64,000 bases of DNA from Bolinopsis microptera. Taxonomy: Eukaryota > Ctenophora > Tentaculata > Lobata > Bolinopsidae. The notes under the pieces were generated by a model that ran no database searches, was not told where the DNA came from, and saw only the letters and a list, made by a program, of their open reading frames with translations. The DNA lies in the NCBI RefSeq assembly GCF_026151205.1, contig NC_087073.1, positions 13,597,837 through 13,661,836 of the forward strand, in the 5' to 3' direction. The number at the start of each line of letters is the position of its first letter. Within the stretch, counting starts at the first letter, position 1. The position numbers and the translations under genes are program-made. Of this stretch, positions 10,501 through 18,481 are shown one piece after another.

Positions 10501-11286
10501 GATTTCCTTTCTATAGATCAAAGTACAGTCCTTAACTACGATATGTTCATGAACAAGTGGGAGCTGTCTCCGAATACGATTTCCAAAATTGATTACTGTA
10601 ACATTATCATGGGGATACGGAGATATAACTGTCCCACGATTAACTCAAGGAATATCGAATTTGTTGACCCAAATATAAAACTTCGATTTTTACATTCTGC
10701 AACTGGGCAGGTGAAGGGAAGCAAAATTCGGGATAAAATGTACGATTCTATTTGTCCAAACGAGCTGTCTCCTTTACGTCAATGGGTTGTTGACTTGAAC
10801 AGCCATTCCATCGATTGGGCAGTCGTTCTAAGCAACCTGTTTTTCTTAGTATCTAAAAACTTTAAGTTGATTCAATTTCAATACAAACTCTTAATGAGGA
10901 TCACAACGTGTAGATACATGAGACATAATATGAAAATTGTTACAGATACTCCCATGTGTAGCCTGTGTAACACATACTTAGAAACAATTCCTCACATTTA
11001 CCTCCATTGTATTCACACAAATAGCTTCATCACATTACTTGAAGACTTTATTAAAAGGAAAATCGATAGTAATTACGAAGATCCCACTAAAATTAATTTT
11101 ATAGTCTGTAATCACACTTCACAAATTATAAATTATTTTAATATCGTTGCCAAATGGTACATTAGCAAAAAATTTCAGGCAGGAAACTTGCCGATCTGGC
11201 AGGGGTATATCAAACTTCTTAAGCTATCACTTACAGGAGATAAAATAGGTCACAAAAGTTCTATTGTGTCGATCTTGGCCGATTAG
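7507..11286 (+). CDS. LINE ORF2: APE endonuclease-reverse transcriptase, intact, 1259 aa
   Basis: Domains in order: APE-type endonuclease (residues 15-250; SFNCNG, LQETHS with Glu49, VGDWN, SRLDF, and the SDHS block holding the catalytic Asp-His), a lysine-rich linker, reverse transcriptase (about 480-760; SPGWDG, NWRPITLLN, QSGFQAGRST, IDFEKCFD, HQGSPLSP, and FADD at 712-715 as catalytic Asp pair), and a C-terminal region with HGGLGL and a zinc-knuckle-like CSLC...H...C from residue 1151. No stop interrupts it, so the protein could be active. The enzyme nicks target DNA and copies the element RNA at the nick. The C-terminal zinc knuckle and GGLGL block favour the L1/Tx1 group by recall. Confidence 0.93.
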   Translation: MTPQNNSNSGLACPKIGSFNCNGMGNPIKRNLVLNWLKNKPEQIICLQETHSTPQVERDWKHSWDGDIIFNHGTSNSTGIAFLVKADAPNLHIINQRSISQGRATLVELEYDSLKLCLVNVYCPNNDDVSFLENVFLESLSRARDDHIIFVGDWNTVLNNMLDKQGGSTTHANSRCQNFLNDSINDYGFSDIFRLNRGAEARVFTHFNKKYKTQSRLDFFLIQDSLVNLPVCDTEISHGYKSDHSYISLSLQGSTIAHGKGYWKINNSHLLDQNFINEIKKIIHNTKEDSFDSYRGLWDVIKIKIKQFGMTFGKKKKKEITLKKEKLKKDIEDCKNDSNLVNCTILQKKLFEAELDLNHIIDQEVRGAITRSRVKWTEEGERSTKYFFGLEKSNGKKKCISKLIDNDGNELTDQDNISSHVVNFYQDLYNSTNPSPTEINNYVTSIELEQIPQEITETLEGPISLHEMDAIVNNLTNNKSPGWDGLSAEFYKTFWLDIRQIIYDCYLESIDSGCLSPSQRIGILTLIPKPKSPVELNYIKNWRPITLLNIDYKIFTHIAKNRIMKAIPSIISKTQSGFQAGRSTADNLILMSMVLESFNNDSEQEGLLLQIDFEKCFDSVEHNFVFSTLEKLGFSDYIIKLIKVAFQACFSYANINGFLSAPIYLLRGLHQGSPLSPILFLLVAQTFSNKLQINPNIRGINISGVEILQSLFADDTDLFLKASIESVEAVMVELRTFAQCSGCKANIDKTRCIPLGRARLNTTLLASLQMDYGDDFITNNFTALGIVYRNDGSLMDIVNSNYNDKLIKVRSWINRWNKRDLTVMGKCTVIKTLLFSQLTYLVPPLPRPDASFIRTFDTIIFHFLWGCKRDKIKREIITRNKEHGGLGLFYLSDFIIGLKTSLISKLLNDSFHHTWKDIMIMQLKFPEHITISVENGLANINCNFTQDVLDCYTEWKISSANAALGSIDHCVWSNPAITDIGSKLWNNHLIDKGIFYISDFLSIDQSTVLNYDMFMNKWELSPNTISKIDYCNIIMGIRRYNCPTINSRNIEFVDPNIKLRFLHSATGQVKGSKIRDKMYDSICPNELSPLRQWVVDLNSHSIDWAVVLSNLFFLVSKNFKLIQFQYKLLMRITTCRYMRHNMKIVTDTPMCSLCNTYLETIPHIYLHCIHTNSFITLLEDFIKRKIDSNYEDPTKINFIVCNHTSQIINYFNIVAKWYISKKFQAGNLPIWQGYIKLLKLSLTGDKIGHKSSIVSILAD

Positions 11287-11757
11287 GGCAATATGTCCAC
11301 TCCATTTTTATTGCTGTCTATGTTATTTAATTTTTATCGGTTATTGTTACAATCTTGCAGTACTACTAGTAGCTGTGTTTTTGTAGTACATGCCCTGCTT
11401 CCTTCCTTTCCTAAATTCCTTACAGGCTCCTCCAGCCTCCTCTCTTAAACCCTTTTCTCTCACTTCATTTCACTCATTCACTTCATATTTTATTACCACA
11501 GTATCTGCCAAAACCAACATGGCCCAAGTGGAAGGGGGCCTTGACGTTGTTTCCCGCTTGGCCCTGCATCCCATGCTGACTGTCGGCCTCCACTCTAAAA
11601 AAACTTACCTTCAGTGAAGGCCGATGGTCGACAATTAGCGATGTAAGAGCTTGGCGGGAACAAATCCTGTCCTCCTTTTACACCTTCGGGACGACTTTCG
11701 CAAATGCGAGAGGAACGACCCGAGGAGGGCTCCATTGGTTTTAGTAGGTTGCATATT

Positions 11758-11795
<38 letters not shown>
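11287..11795 (+). other. LINE 3' UTR and 32-A tail
   Basis: After the ORF2 stop come about 480 bases without a coding frame, partly pyrimidine-rich (11385-11470), then 32 uninterrupted A at 11764-11795 that abut the downstream target repeat. No AATAAA is needed or seen immediately upstream. Confidence 0.75.
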
Positions 11796-11797
<2 letters not shown>

Positions 11798-11965
11798 GTA
11801 CATATTATTGACATTTTCTTTACTTGTTTATTGTTCTCTGCTGATTGCATCACTATTATTGACATTTTCGTTGCTTGGTTATAATTGTGGTCTGCCAATT
11901 GCATCACTTGATTTAATTAAATGTATATTATATGCATTTAATTAATTATATATTATATTATATTA

Positions 11966-13427
11966 CGGGTATCGGCCTTACAAAATGACACGAAAAAGGA
12001 GATGGCTCTGAAATGCACAAAAATGAGTTTTTTTCATGTTTTATTATCCAGATAGGTAGTTCAACAGGTATATTTTTCTTCCCGGGGGTTGATTTGATTG
12101 AAAAACCGTAAATTTTGCGATAAAAATTGTCATCTTTGAAATCTTCCAAAAAAACATGCCTTACAAAATGACAATTTCGTCACGGCTGTCATTTTTTAAC
12201 AGCAGCCTATAGAAATTTGATTTCACCTAGGACAGTTAGATAAATATAATAGATTGAAGATTAGAATAGCTTTTACAGGAAAAAGGATGATTAAAAAAAG
12301 TTGGGCAATTTCGCGTGAGATAGTGCCTTACAAAATGACAACCCAAAACGGCATCACTTCAAATCCGATTTGGGAAAAAGTTTCATTATTCTTTCACGTG
12401 TCTTACTGTTAGATATATATGTTGTTTATATTATACCAGTTCTGTTTTTACCAGAATATATTAAAAAAGGAACATTTTTTATACTTTAAAAAAACTTTAA
12501 AAATGTCATTTTGTGAGGCGTAAAAACCATTTTTTGTTTTCATACTTGAACACAGTATTTGGTTATATTTGATATTTTCTTTGACTGGATAGATCACTTT
12601 TCAGTGTTAAGTTAACGTTTGACATGTTTTAGGAGTTGTTATTACTCTCTGCTTTCACAAAATAGAAGCTTTATTTCGTTGAATTTTGAAATCAGAGTTT
12701 GAAATCAAAGAGTTTGAAATCAATGTTTTGATATCAGAACTGCACTTTTTTAATGTTACTTGATTGTTAACTGTCAGATTATGATTATTTTTAACTCCTT
12801 CTTGTATTGACTGCTTCTGATCCATTTTAGATGATGAAAGTAATTCAATCTGAAACATTGTCATTTTGTAAGGCTTTTCGGTGTCATTTTGTGAGGCATT
12901 TTGATCAAAATTGATGATCAAACAAACACATTTAGGCTCATCATAAGCTTACTGGGTTTAAGAATACCAATAATTAGGCAAGGGGCATCCAATATAAATA
13001 TGCCATCTTTGTATCATAAAATAAAACTGTCATTTTGTGAGGCATAACACTGTCATTTTGTGAGGCTAGGTCATTTTTTTGTCATTTCTTCTACCAAAGT
13101 CACTAAATCAGTTTTTTTATTTGACCAGAGTAGTCTTTGATTGACATAAGTCATGGTAGTACCTGGTTTTCTGGGGTTAAATTCTAAACTTTGGTCTCCA
13201 TTCTGGGTAACAGTTAGGCGGGGCAATGACTGAACAGCAAAAACGTCCATATTTATGTAAGAAATATAGATTCTATGTCATTATCATTCCTTGGGAAGTG
13301 TTAATTAATGCTTTTTCTTTCATACAGTAAAAGGAATAGGGTTCAATGTATAGGGAACCTAAGCTACAGCATGGTCTATGTGGGCTGTCATTTTGTGAGG
13401 CCTGTCATTTTGTAAGGCCGATACCCG
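11966..13427. mobile_element. Non-autonomous DNA transposon, 1462 bp, 25-bp perfect TIRs, TA duplication
   Basis: The ends are perfect 25-bp inverted repeats (11966-11990 and 13403-13427) beginning CGGGTATCGGCC. Comparison with the empty site in the upstream repeat shows the flanking TA was duplicated. A TA duplication points to the IS630/Tc1/mariner group, although the CGGG end is not the usual CAGT type, so the superfamily stays open. No frame longer than 88 codons and no transposase motif is visible, so it probably depends on a partner. It lies in the upstream region of the RNF14-like gene, about 260 bp before the ATG. Confidence 0.88.
11975..13418. repeat. Ten copies of TGTCATTTTGTRAGGC inside the transposon, orientation switching once
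   Basis: Copies in reverse orientation: 11975-11990, 12158-12173, 12325-12340. Copies in forward orientation: 12504-12519, 12859-12874, 12882-12897, 13028-13043, 13051-13066, 13386-13401, 13403-13418. The outermost pair is part of the TIRs. All left copies face one way and all right copies the other, with the switch between 12340 and 12504. Arrays of subterminal motifs are commonly transposase binding sites; that is the likely role here. Confidence 0.9.
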
Positions 13428-13670
13428 TATATTATATAATTATTATATTTAATATTCTATCGTTTGACAATTTTTATATTCATTGTTGAGCATATGAATT
13501 GTTCACTAATTTCCGCTGCCTGTGTCACTTGATTCGATTGAATGTATCATTTTCTTTCAATCTTAAGCTTATTTCTGGTACTTTCTACTTTAATGGTACT
13601 TTCTCGTTTCTCTTTCAATCTTTATCATGTATTTGTAACATTAATAATTTTTCATGGATGTATATTTATT

Positions 13671-13687
13671 ACTAATCAATTCAGCAG
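13671..13687 (+). promoter_or_regulatory. 3' splice acceptor touching the ATG of the RNF14-like gene
   Basis: ACTAATCAATTCAGCAG ends directly at the ATG, with a branch-point-like ACTAAT. Either a spliced leader or a 5' UTR exon is joined here. The same site is present in the duplicated copy before 4680. Confidence 0.6.
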
Positions 13688-15073
13688 ATGAATGAAGAAG
13701 ATCTTGAGTCCCAACAAGATGAAATATTGGCACTTCAGAGCATATATGATAGTAAAGAATTCAGAACAAACAATGAAAATCAGGGTATTTTCAATGCCAA
13801 TGTTCAACCAGCTCTTGATTCAGTGGAACTGATAATTCAAGATGACTCTCACATACCCAATTGTCTTACGCATCTTTGTACGAAAGCAGACAATACAATT
13901 GTCTATAATGTCAAGCATCTTCCTCCTATTGTATTGAAATTTGAGTATCCTCCGGGTTATCCATCTTCAGCATTTCCAAAGCTATCTCTTTCTTGTATCT
14001 GGTTGCCCGATAATATGTTGCAACAAGTCAAAGAACACCTAATATCCGATTGGGAGGATACTAAAGATGTTATTTTGTTTTCTTGGACTTCATTTCTTGT
14101 GAATGACATTTGGGACTATCTTCAACTTCCCAACAAATTAGTTTGTCCTGAATTTATTTCAGAAGATATAATTGGGCAATTATGCGTATTTGACTATGAA
14201 AAGAGATTGTCAGTGTTCAGCCAGTCTCCTCATAAATGTAATGTATGTTTTGATGAATACAAAGGATCTCTTTGTATGCAATTTTTACCTTGTGATCACG
14301 TCTTCTGCAAAGTATGCATGAAAAGCTATTTTGAGGTATTGATCAACTCTGGAGATGTAAACCAGTTGCTTTGCCCTAATGACAAATGTGATTCTTTAGC
14401 GCTTCCTACTCAAGTTAAGGAACTTGTTGAAAGTGACTTGTACGAGAAATATGAACGATTTTTATTGCAGAGGACTCTTGACCAAATGTCAGATGTTGTA
14501 AGATGTCCCAGGAAGTTTTGTCAAAATTCTGTCTTGAAAGATGTTGACTCGAATATGGCTCAGTGTAACAGTTGTAATTTCATCTTTTGTGTGTTGTGTG
14601 ATAAAACATGGCATGGAGAACATACCCCGTGTGAAATTCGTAGCTCAAAATACATTGAAATGTATGATAAATGGAAGGCAGCCAATGAGGCTGGGCAGGA
14701 AGCAATGTATAAAATGTACGGAAGAGCGAATGTTTTAAGGATTGTTGCAGACATAGATTCAGCCGATTGGCTGAAAACCAACACAAAACCATGTCCTTCT
14801 TGTAATACTCCATTACTCTTAGGGATGGGCTGTAATAAGATAAAGTGCTCTGTGTGCAGCAACTATATGTGCTGGCTCTGTGGACTGAGAATTCAACCTA
14901 ATGATCCCTATTCTCATTTTCGACCTGGTGGACCTTGTGAAAACAGATTGTTTGAGAATACAGACACTGGAGTCGAGGATGACTGGATTTTCAACGATGA
15001 TAATATTGATAATGGTGTGCAATTTCTTGAAAATGGAGATGATGACTGGATTGAAATTGTTTTTCAGGACTGA
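13688..15073 (+). CDS. RNF14: RNF14-like RBR E3 ubiquitin ligase, 461 aa
   Basis: RING-between-RING ligases take ubiquitin from an E2 onto a RING2 cysteine and pass it to substrate; RNF14 acts on translation-stalled ribosome factors and in nuclear receptor co-regulation in vertebrates. Order here: RWD domain (about 5-148, with YPPGYP), RING1 (184-234, CNVC, CDHVFC), IBR (about 260-315, with CNSC...CVLC), RING2 (369-398, CPSC...GMGC...CWLC) with Cys382 at the catalytic position. Acidic C-terminal tail. Human RNF14 is 474 residues, so length fits. The gene has no intron in the coding region. Codons 1-63 lie in the downstream copy of the LINE target duplication; the rest is original single-copy sequence. 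The first ATG follows a splice acceptor and matches the family N-terminus. Confidence 0.93.
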   Translation: MNEEDLESQQDEILALQSIYDSKEFRTNNENQGIFNANVQPALDSVELIIQDDSHIPNCLTHLCTKADNTIVYNVKHLPPIVLKFEYPPGYPSSAFPKLSLSCIWLPDNMLQQVKEHLISDWEDTKDVILFSWTSFLVNDIWDYLQLPNKLVCPEFISEDIIGQLCVFDYEKRLSVFSQSPHKCNVCFDEYKGSLCMQFLPCDHVFCKVCMKSYFEVLINSGDVNQLLCPNDKCDSLALPTQVKELVESDLYEKYERFLLQRTLDQMSDVVRCPRKFCQNSVLKDVDSNMAQCNSCNFIFCVLCDKTWHGEHTPCEIRSSKYIEMYDKWKAANEAGQEAMYKMYGRANVLRIVADIDSADWLKTNTKPCPSCNTPLLLGMGCNKIKCSVCSNYMCWLCGLRIQPNDPYSHFRPGGPCENRLFENTDTGVEDDWIFNDDNIDNGVQFLENGDDDWIEIVFQD

Positions 15074-16023
15074 TCTTATTTCTCACCTCAGACATCAGGG
15101 AAATTTAAATAAGTCTTGCAACCTTAGATTAAAGAATGCATTGCAATATTCAATAATTTCTCCAACCTATACTGGGAATACCTTTCTTTTGTTGTTGGGT
15201 TAATTAATTGAAATTAATTGAACAGCCTTTAATTATTATATACAGGACTTGTGGGCAGGTACAGTTTTACAAATTAGGTATTTATGAACTAATTATAAGA
15301 ATTTTTTGTGAAGTTGGTATCTTCTCTAATCCCATCTAGTGTGTAATTAATGAATGGGGGAAGTTAAACTTTCCTGCTAGGGGGATATGGAACAATTTAA
15401 GTTAGGGTACCTTATAACTAATATGACTATTCATTTATATGAACTCGTTTAGATAAAATAATGTTTGTTAAGTGATAGAATGAGGTTACTGTAAATAACG
15501 GGAATGTAATCTGTTTAGAAAACGTATAATAATTAGTAGTGTTTTTATGATGTAGTTTTTGATGATTTTATGAAAGTTTTTTTACAATGAAGTGTTTTAT
15601 TTGCATTCGTCATTCAAAATTCTTTTAAAAGTATGTTTTACTGACTCTTATTCACTGCAACTGTAAGGATTTATGAAAATTCAGTGTTGACTAATTATTC
15701 TTTTCCAAACTTTACGGCTTTCAATAGGTTATTATCCTCCCTTATATTATATTAGGGCCTGATATAATAGTATAGGCAATTCATAACAAATTTGAAATTT
15801 ATCCCTTTTCAATTCAATCAATCTTAGGGTAGCCTATCACATTATGAGCCTATCACATAGTATCACAAGCATCTCAAAAGTATAAGATGTTATAAGAAAT
15901 CATTAGTACTGAATGTTAATTAATTTAATGTTCTATAACTTATTCAGAGTGAAATTACAATTTTCATCCAATCTAATTCCCAGGATAAAGAATCGGTAAG
16001 ATCTAAACAGACTTTTCAGCAGC
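15074..16023 (+). other. Intergenic spacer between the RNF14-like and CWF19L2-like genes
   Basis: AT-rich, no coding frame. ATTAAA at about 15129 could serve as a poly-A signal for the upstream gene. A splice acceptor ends the spacer (16012-16022, CTTTTCAGCAG), one base before the next ATG. Confidence 0.5.
16012..16022 (+). promoter_or_regulatory. 3' splice acceptor 1 nt before the CWF19L2-like ATG
   Basis: CTTTTCAGCAG then C then ATG; either AG could be used (1 or 4 nt upstream). It is the same TTCAGCAG string as in front of the RNF14-like ATG. Confidence 0.6.
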
Positions 16024-18078
16024 ATGGGTAAAGAGAGAATTTCGATGGAAAAAGCTAATACATCATCAAGCAGTCAGAGTCAATTTGGCCCAGCTCTTCC
16101 ACCCTCAATGAATCAGTCAAATACTACTCAACCTTCTGCAAGAGAATCGTGGATGCAAGATTCTGATTCATTAGATTTTCTGGGATCTAATACTTATGAT
16201 AAGAAGGAAGCTAAAAATAAAAAAGAGAAAACACCTGAATATGACTATTCGGCACCTGGCCTTCATGTGATAAAAAAGTCGACTCTAAAGAACAATAGAC
16301 TGTTTTCAAGTCATAAGGAGAGCTCTTCGATTGATGACTCGAAAAGCCAGCTTCATAAAATGAAAGCAAGATTTAAGAACAACAATATCAATGATCACTC
16401 CAGTGATAAAAGACCCAAAGGAAATTCTTCTCATTTTAGAGCACCTACTGAAAGAAATTACTCACATCAAAATCGGAAAAGAGTCTCAAGATCAAGATCA
16501 AAAAGTCCTCGAAAATCTGCCTCTTCTCGAAATGAGGCTAGAGGACCTCGCCGGAGATCTGGATCTAGCAGTCCACGCAAAGAAAAAAAGCAGAGATCTC
16601 GATCAAAAAGTCCGGAAATAAAGTATAGAAAAAATTCAGTGTCCAAAAGTGATAACAAAAAAGACAGACAAAGATCTCGATCAAAAAGTCCGGAAATAAA
16701 GTATAGAAAAGATTCAGTGTCCAGAAGTGATAACAGAGAAGACAGACAAAGGTGTAGATCGAAAAGTCCCAAGTTAGACAGAAAAGAGGATTCCGGTATT
16801 GGTCATAAAGAAATAGATATGACTAAGGGCAGTGAAAAAGAGGCTTCAGCAAGTACAACTGATTCTTCGAATGTCAAATCATCAGAGGAAAAAATAATTA
16901 CCAATGATGACTTGAACAAGCTTTCAGCTAGGATTCTAAAAGCGGAAATCTCGGGTAATGCTGAAAAGGTTACAAAGTTAAACACAAAGTTAGAAGGAAT
17001 GAAAAAGCTTATGAAAACGCAGTCATCAAGTAAACCCTCTGTCAGAGAAGAAGTAGTTGTTCTAACGAAAACAGATTCTAAAGGCAATGCTCGTCCTGTT
17101 GAACTTGACAGTAATCAACTCACTGATAGGGGAAAGAAACGAAGGAAGGAGAAGATAGTAAAAACTCATGATGATTCCGGCGAGAGAGACAAATATTTCC
17201 CGGATGACAAAACGAAAGATTTACTGGATCTTCTGCAAGAAGAAAAATCCATTAACAAAATAGGACAAGATCAGCTTTTCATGAAATATGCCGGCAAACT
17301 TTCAAAGATGTCATCTGATAGACAAAACTGGACTATTGATGATATGTTTGAATCCAATATAGCCAAGGAAAAGTCAACTGCAACTAAAGATGCTGACCGA
17401 ATGAAATCTCAGAGCCAAAAGGAGCATAAACGGCTGGAATCATGTCATATGTGCCTTGAGAAATGTTCTAAGGATTCAATTGTATTTATTGGAAAAACAT
17501 TGTACATCAGAGTGCCGATATACAAATCACTTGCAACATATCAATGTCAAATTGTACCAGTCAATCATATTATTGCATCAGTAAACGGAGATGAAGATTT
17601 TTGGGAGGAGCTCAGAACTGTTAAATCATCAATTTCTAAGAAATTCGCCTCAAAGAATTTGGATGCCGTCTTCCTCGAAAGTGCCCAAAGATTAGGGCAG
17701 AGACGTCACATCTTTATTGACTGTGTTCCAGTTCCTATAGAGGATGGTACTTTGTTGCCAGCTTACTTTAAGAAAGCTATTCTAGACTGTGACGTGGAGT
17801 GGGCTCAGAACAAGAAGCTTGTAGACACACGACACAAATCATTGAGGAAATCTGTTCCTCAGGGTCTACCTTATTTCAGTGTTGAGTTTGGGACTGATGG
17901 TGGTTTTGCTCATGTTATCGAGGAAGAGAGTCTGTTTAAAAGATATTTTGGGCTAGAAGTTGTGGGTGGAGTTATAGATTGTGATGTTAATATTTGGAGG
18001 AATCCTGCCAAGGAGACCTCTGAGGGTTTAAAGTACAAGAAAAAGGTGTTTGAGAAGTTGTCTATTGAGTTTGAGTGA
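16024..18078 (+). CDS. CWF19L2: CWF19L2-like spliceosome-associated protein, 684 aa
   Basis: CWF19-like proteins act in late spliceosome (intron lariat) steps in the nucleus. The N-terminal half is disordered: RS/SP-rich repeats at about residues 155-260 (RSRSKSP units, two of them near-identical 33-residue blocks) typical of splicing factors. A basic segment precedes the DKYFPDD and MFESN blocks seen in the family. The conserved C-terminal region starts with CHMC at Cys474 and Cys477, followed by the HIT-like CQIVPVNH block and an RRHIFIDCVPVP block, then a CwfJ C-terminal 2 domain (PYFSVEFG, YFGLEV) to the end. Human CWF19L2 is longer (894), mostly through its disordered part. Single coding exon; 402 bp before the next gene on the same strand. 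Confidence 0.92.
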   Translation: MGKERISMEKANTSSSSQSQFGPALPPSMNQSNTTQPSARESWMQDSDSLDFLGSNTYDKKEAKNKKEKTPEYDYSAPGLHVIKKSTLKNNRLFSSHKESSSIDDSKSQLHKMKARFKNNNINDHSSDKRPKGNSSHFRAPTERNYSHQNRKRVSRSRSKSPRKSASSRNEARGPRRRSGSSSPRKEKKQRSRSKSPEIKYRKNSVSKSDNKKDRQRSRSKSPEIKYRKDSVSRSDNREDRQRCRSKSPKLDRKEDSGIGHKEIDMTKGSEKEASASTTDSSNVKSSEEKIITNDDLNKLSARILKAEISGNAEKVTKLNTKLEGMKKLMKTQSSSKPSVREEVVVLTKTDSKGNARPVELDSNQLTDRGKKRRKEKIVKTHDDSGERDKYFPDDKTKDLLDLLQEEKSINKIGQDQLFMKYAGKLSKMSSDRQNWTIDDMFESNIAKEKSTATKDADRMKSQSQKEHKRLESCHMCLEKCSKDSIVFIGKTLYIRVPIYKSLATYQCQIVPVNHIIASVNGDEDFWEELRTVKSSISKKFASKNLDAVFLESAQRLGQRRHIFIDCVPVPIEDGTLLPAYFKKAILDCDVEWAQNKKLVDTRHKSLRKSVPQGLPYFSVEFGTDGGFAHVIEEESLFKRYFGLEVVGGVIDCDVNIWRNPAKETSEGLKYKKKVFEKLSIEFE

Positions 18079-18481
18079 TGTTTGATTTCAAGCATCTGGA
18101 CTTCTGACGTGGTTTAACTAATTGATAATTTTATTGTTTTATAGCAGTACTATTTGACGAACACATTACAAAATTATTGAGGACATCTAATCAATGTTAT
18201 ATTATTGTCTAAAATTTTTGCATCAGCCCAAATATTGTTCCCAATACCTGCTGTGTTTTTTCTTTCCTAAATTCGAAATTTAAGCTCTAGAGATTTCTGC
18301 CAAAAATTCATTAGATTCCTGACCACGAGTCGATTTTATTTTCGTGAAATCGTATCAGGTAAAAGAATTTTTCAGTATATGACTTCACTATGCTTGTTAT
18401 TGAATCACTTTGTTTACCTGTACGTCCTACCTACGTCCTACATGTTTTGTTTGTTAAATTAAAAACAATTACAGGTACAGC
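18079..18481 (+). other. Intergenic spacer with splice acceptor
   Basis: No coding frame. It ends with AATTACAG (18467-18474) and a second TACAG (18476-18480), giving acceptors 7 or 1 nt before the next ATG. Confidence 0.5.

Larger units (their letters stand above)
4870..11795 (+). mobile_element. Near-complete non-LTR retrotransposon (LINE) with poly-A tail and 618-bp target duplication
   Basis: A 6926-bp element: 5' tandem repeats (4873-5087), ORF1 (5342-6416), a 1.1-kb spacer, ORF2 (7507-11286), a 3' UTR and a 32-base poly-A (11764-11795). The insertion site on the bottom strand reads CACTTT/AAA, consistent with target-primed reverse transcription priming on a T tract, as for L1-type endonucleases. 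ORF2 uses an APE-type endonuclease. The RT and C-terminal blocks (NWRPITLLN, HGGLGL) resemble the L1/Tx1 group, while ORF1 is an esterase-type ORF1 better known from CR1/L2 elements; the clade needs a phylogeny. ORF2 is intact and the repeats differ by only four bases, so insertion looks recent on an evolutionary scale. Confidence 0.92.
11796..13877 (+). repeat. Downstream copy of the 618-bp target-site duplication, interrupted by a DNA transposon
   Basis: It starts directly after the LINE poly-A and ends within codon 64 of the RNF14-like gene. Minus the transposon (1462 bp) and one duplicated TA, it is 618 bp, equal to the upstream copy. This copy continues into the intact gene, so it supplies the present upstream region and first 63 codons of that gene. 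Confidence 0.9.

Noticed and set aside
12655-12921. 88-codon minus frame as a transposase
   Set aside because: No DDE-type or DNA-binding motifs; it includes two copies of the 16-bp motif and looks like chance.
4252-13877. Segmental tandem duplication independent of the LINE
   Set aside because: The repeat borders coincide to the base with the LINE poly-A end and 5' end, which a separate duplication would not explain.
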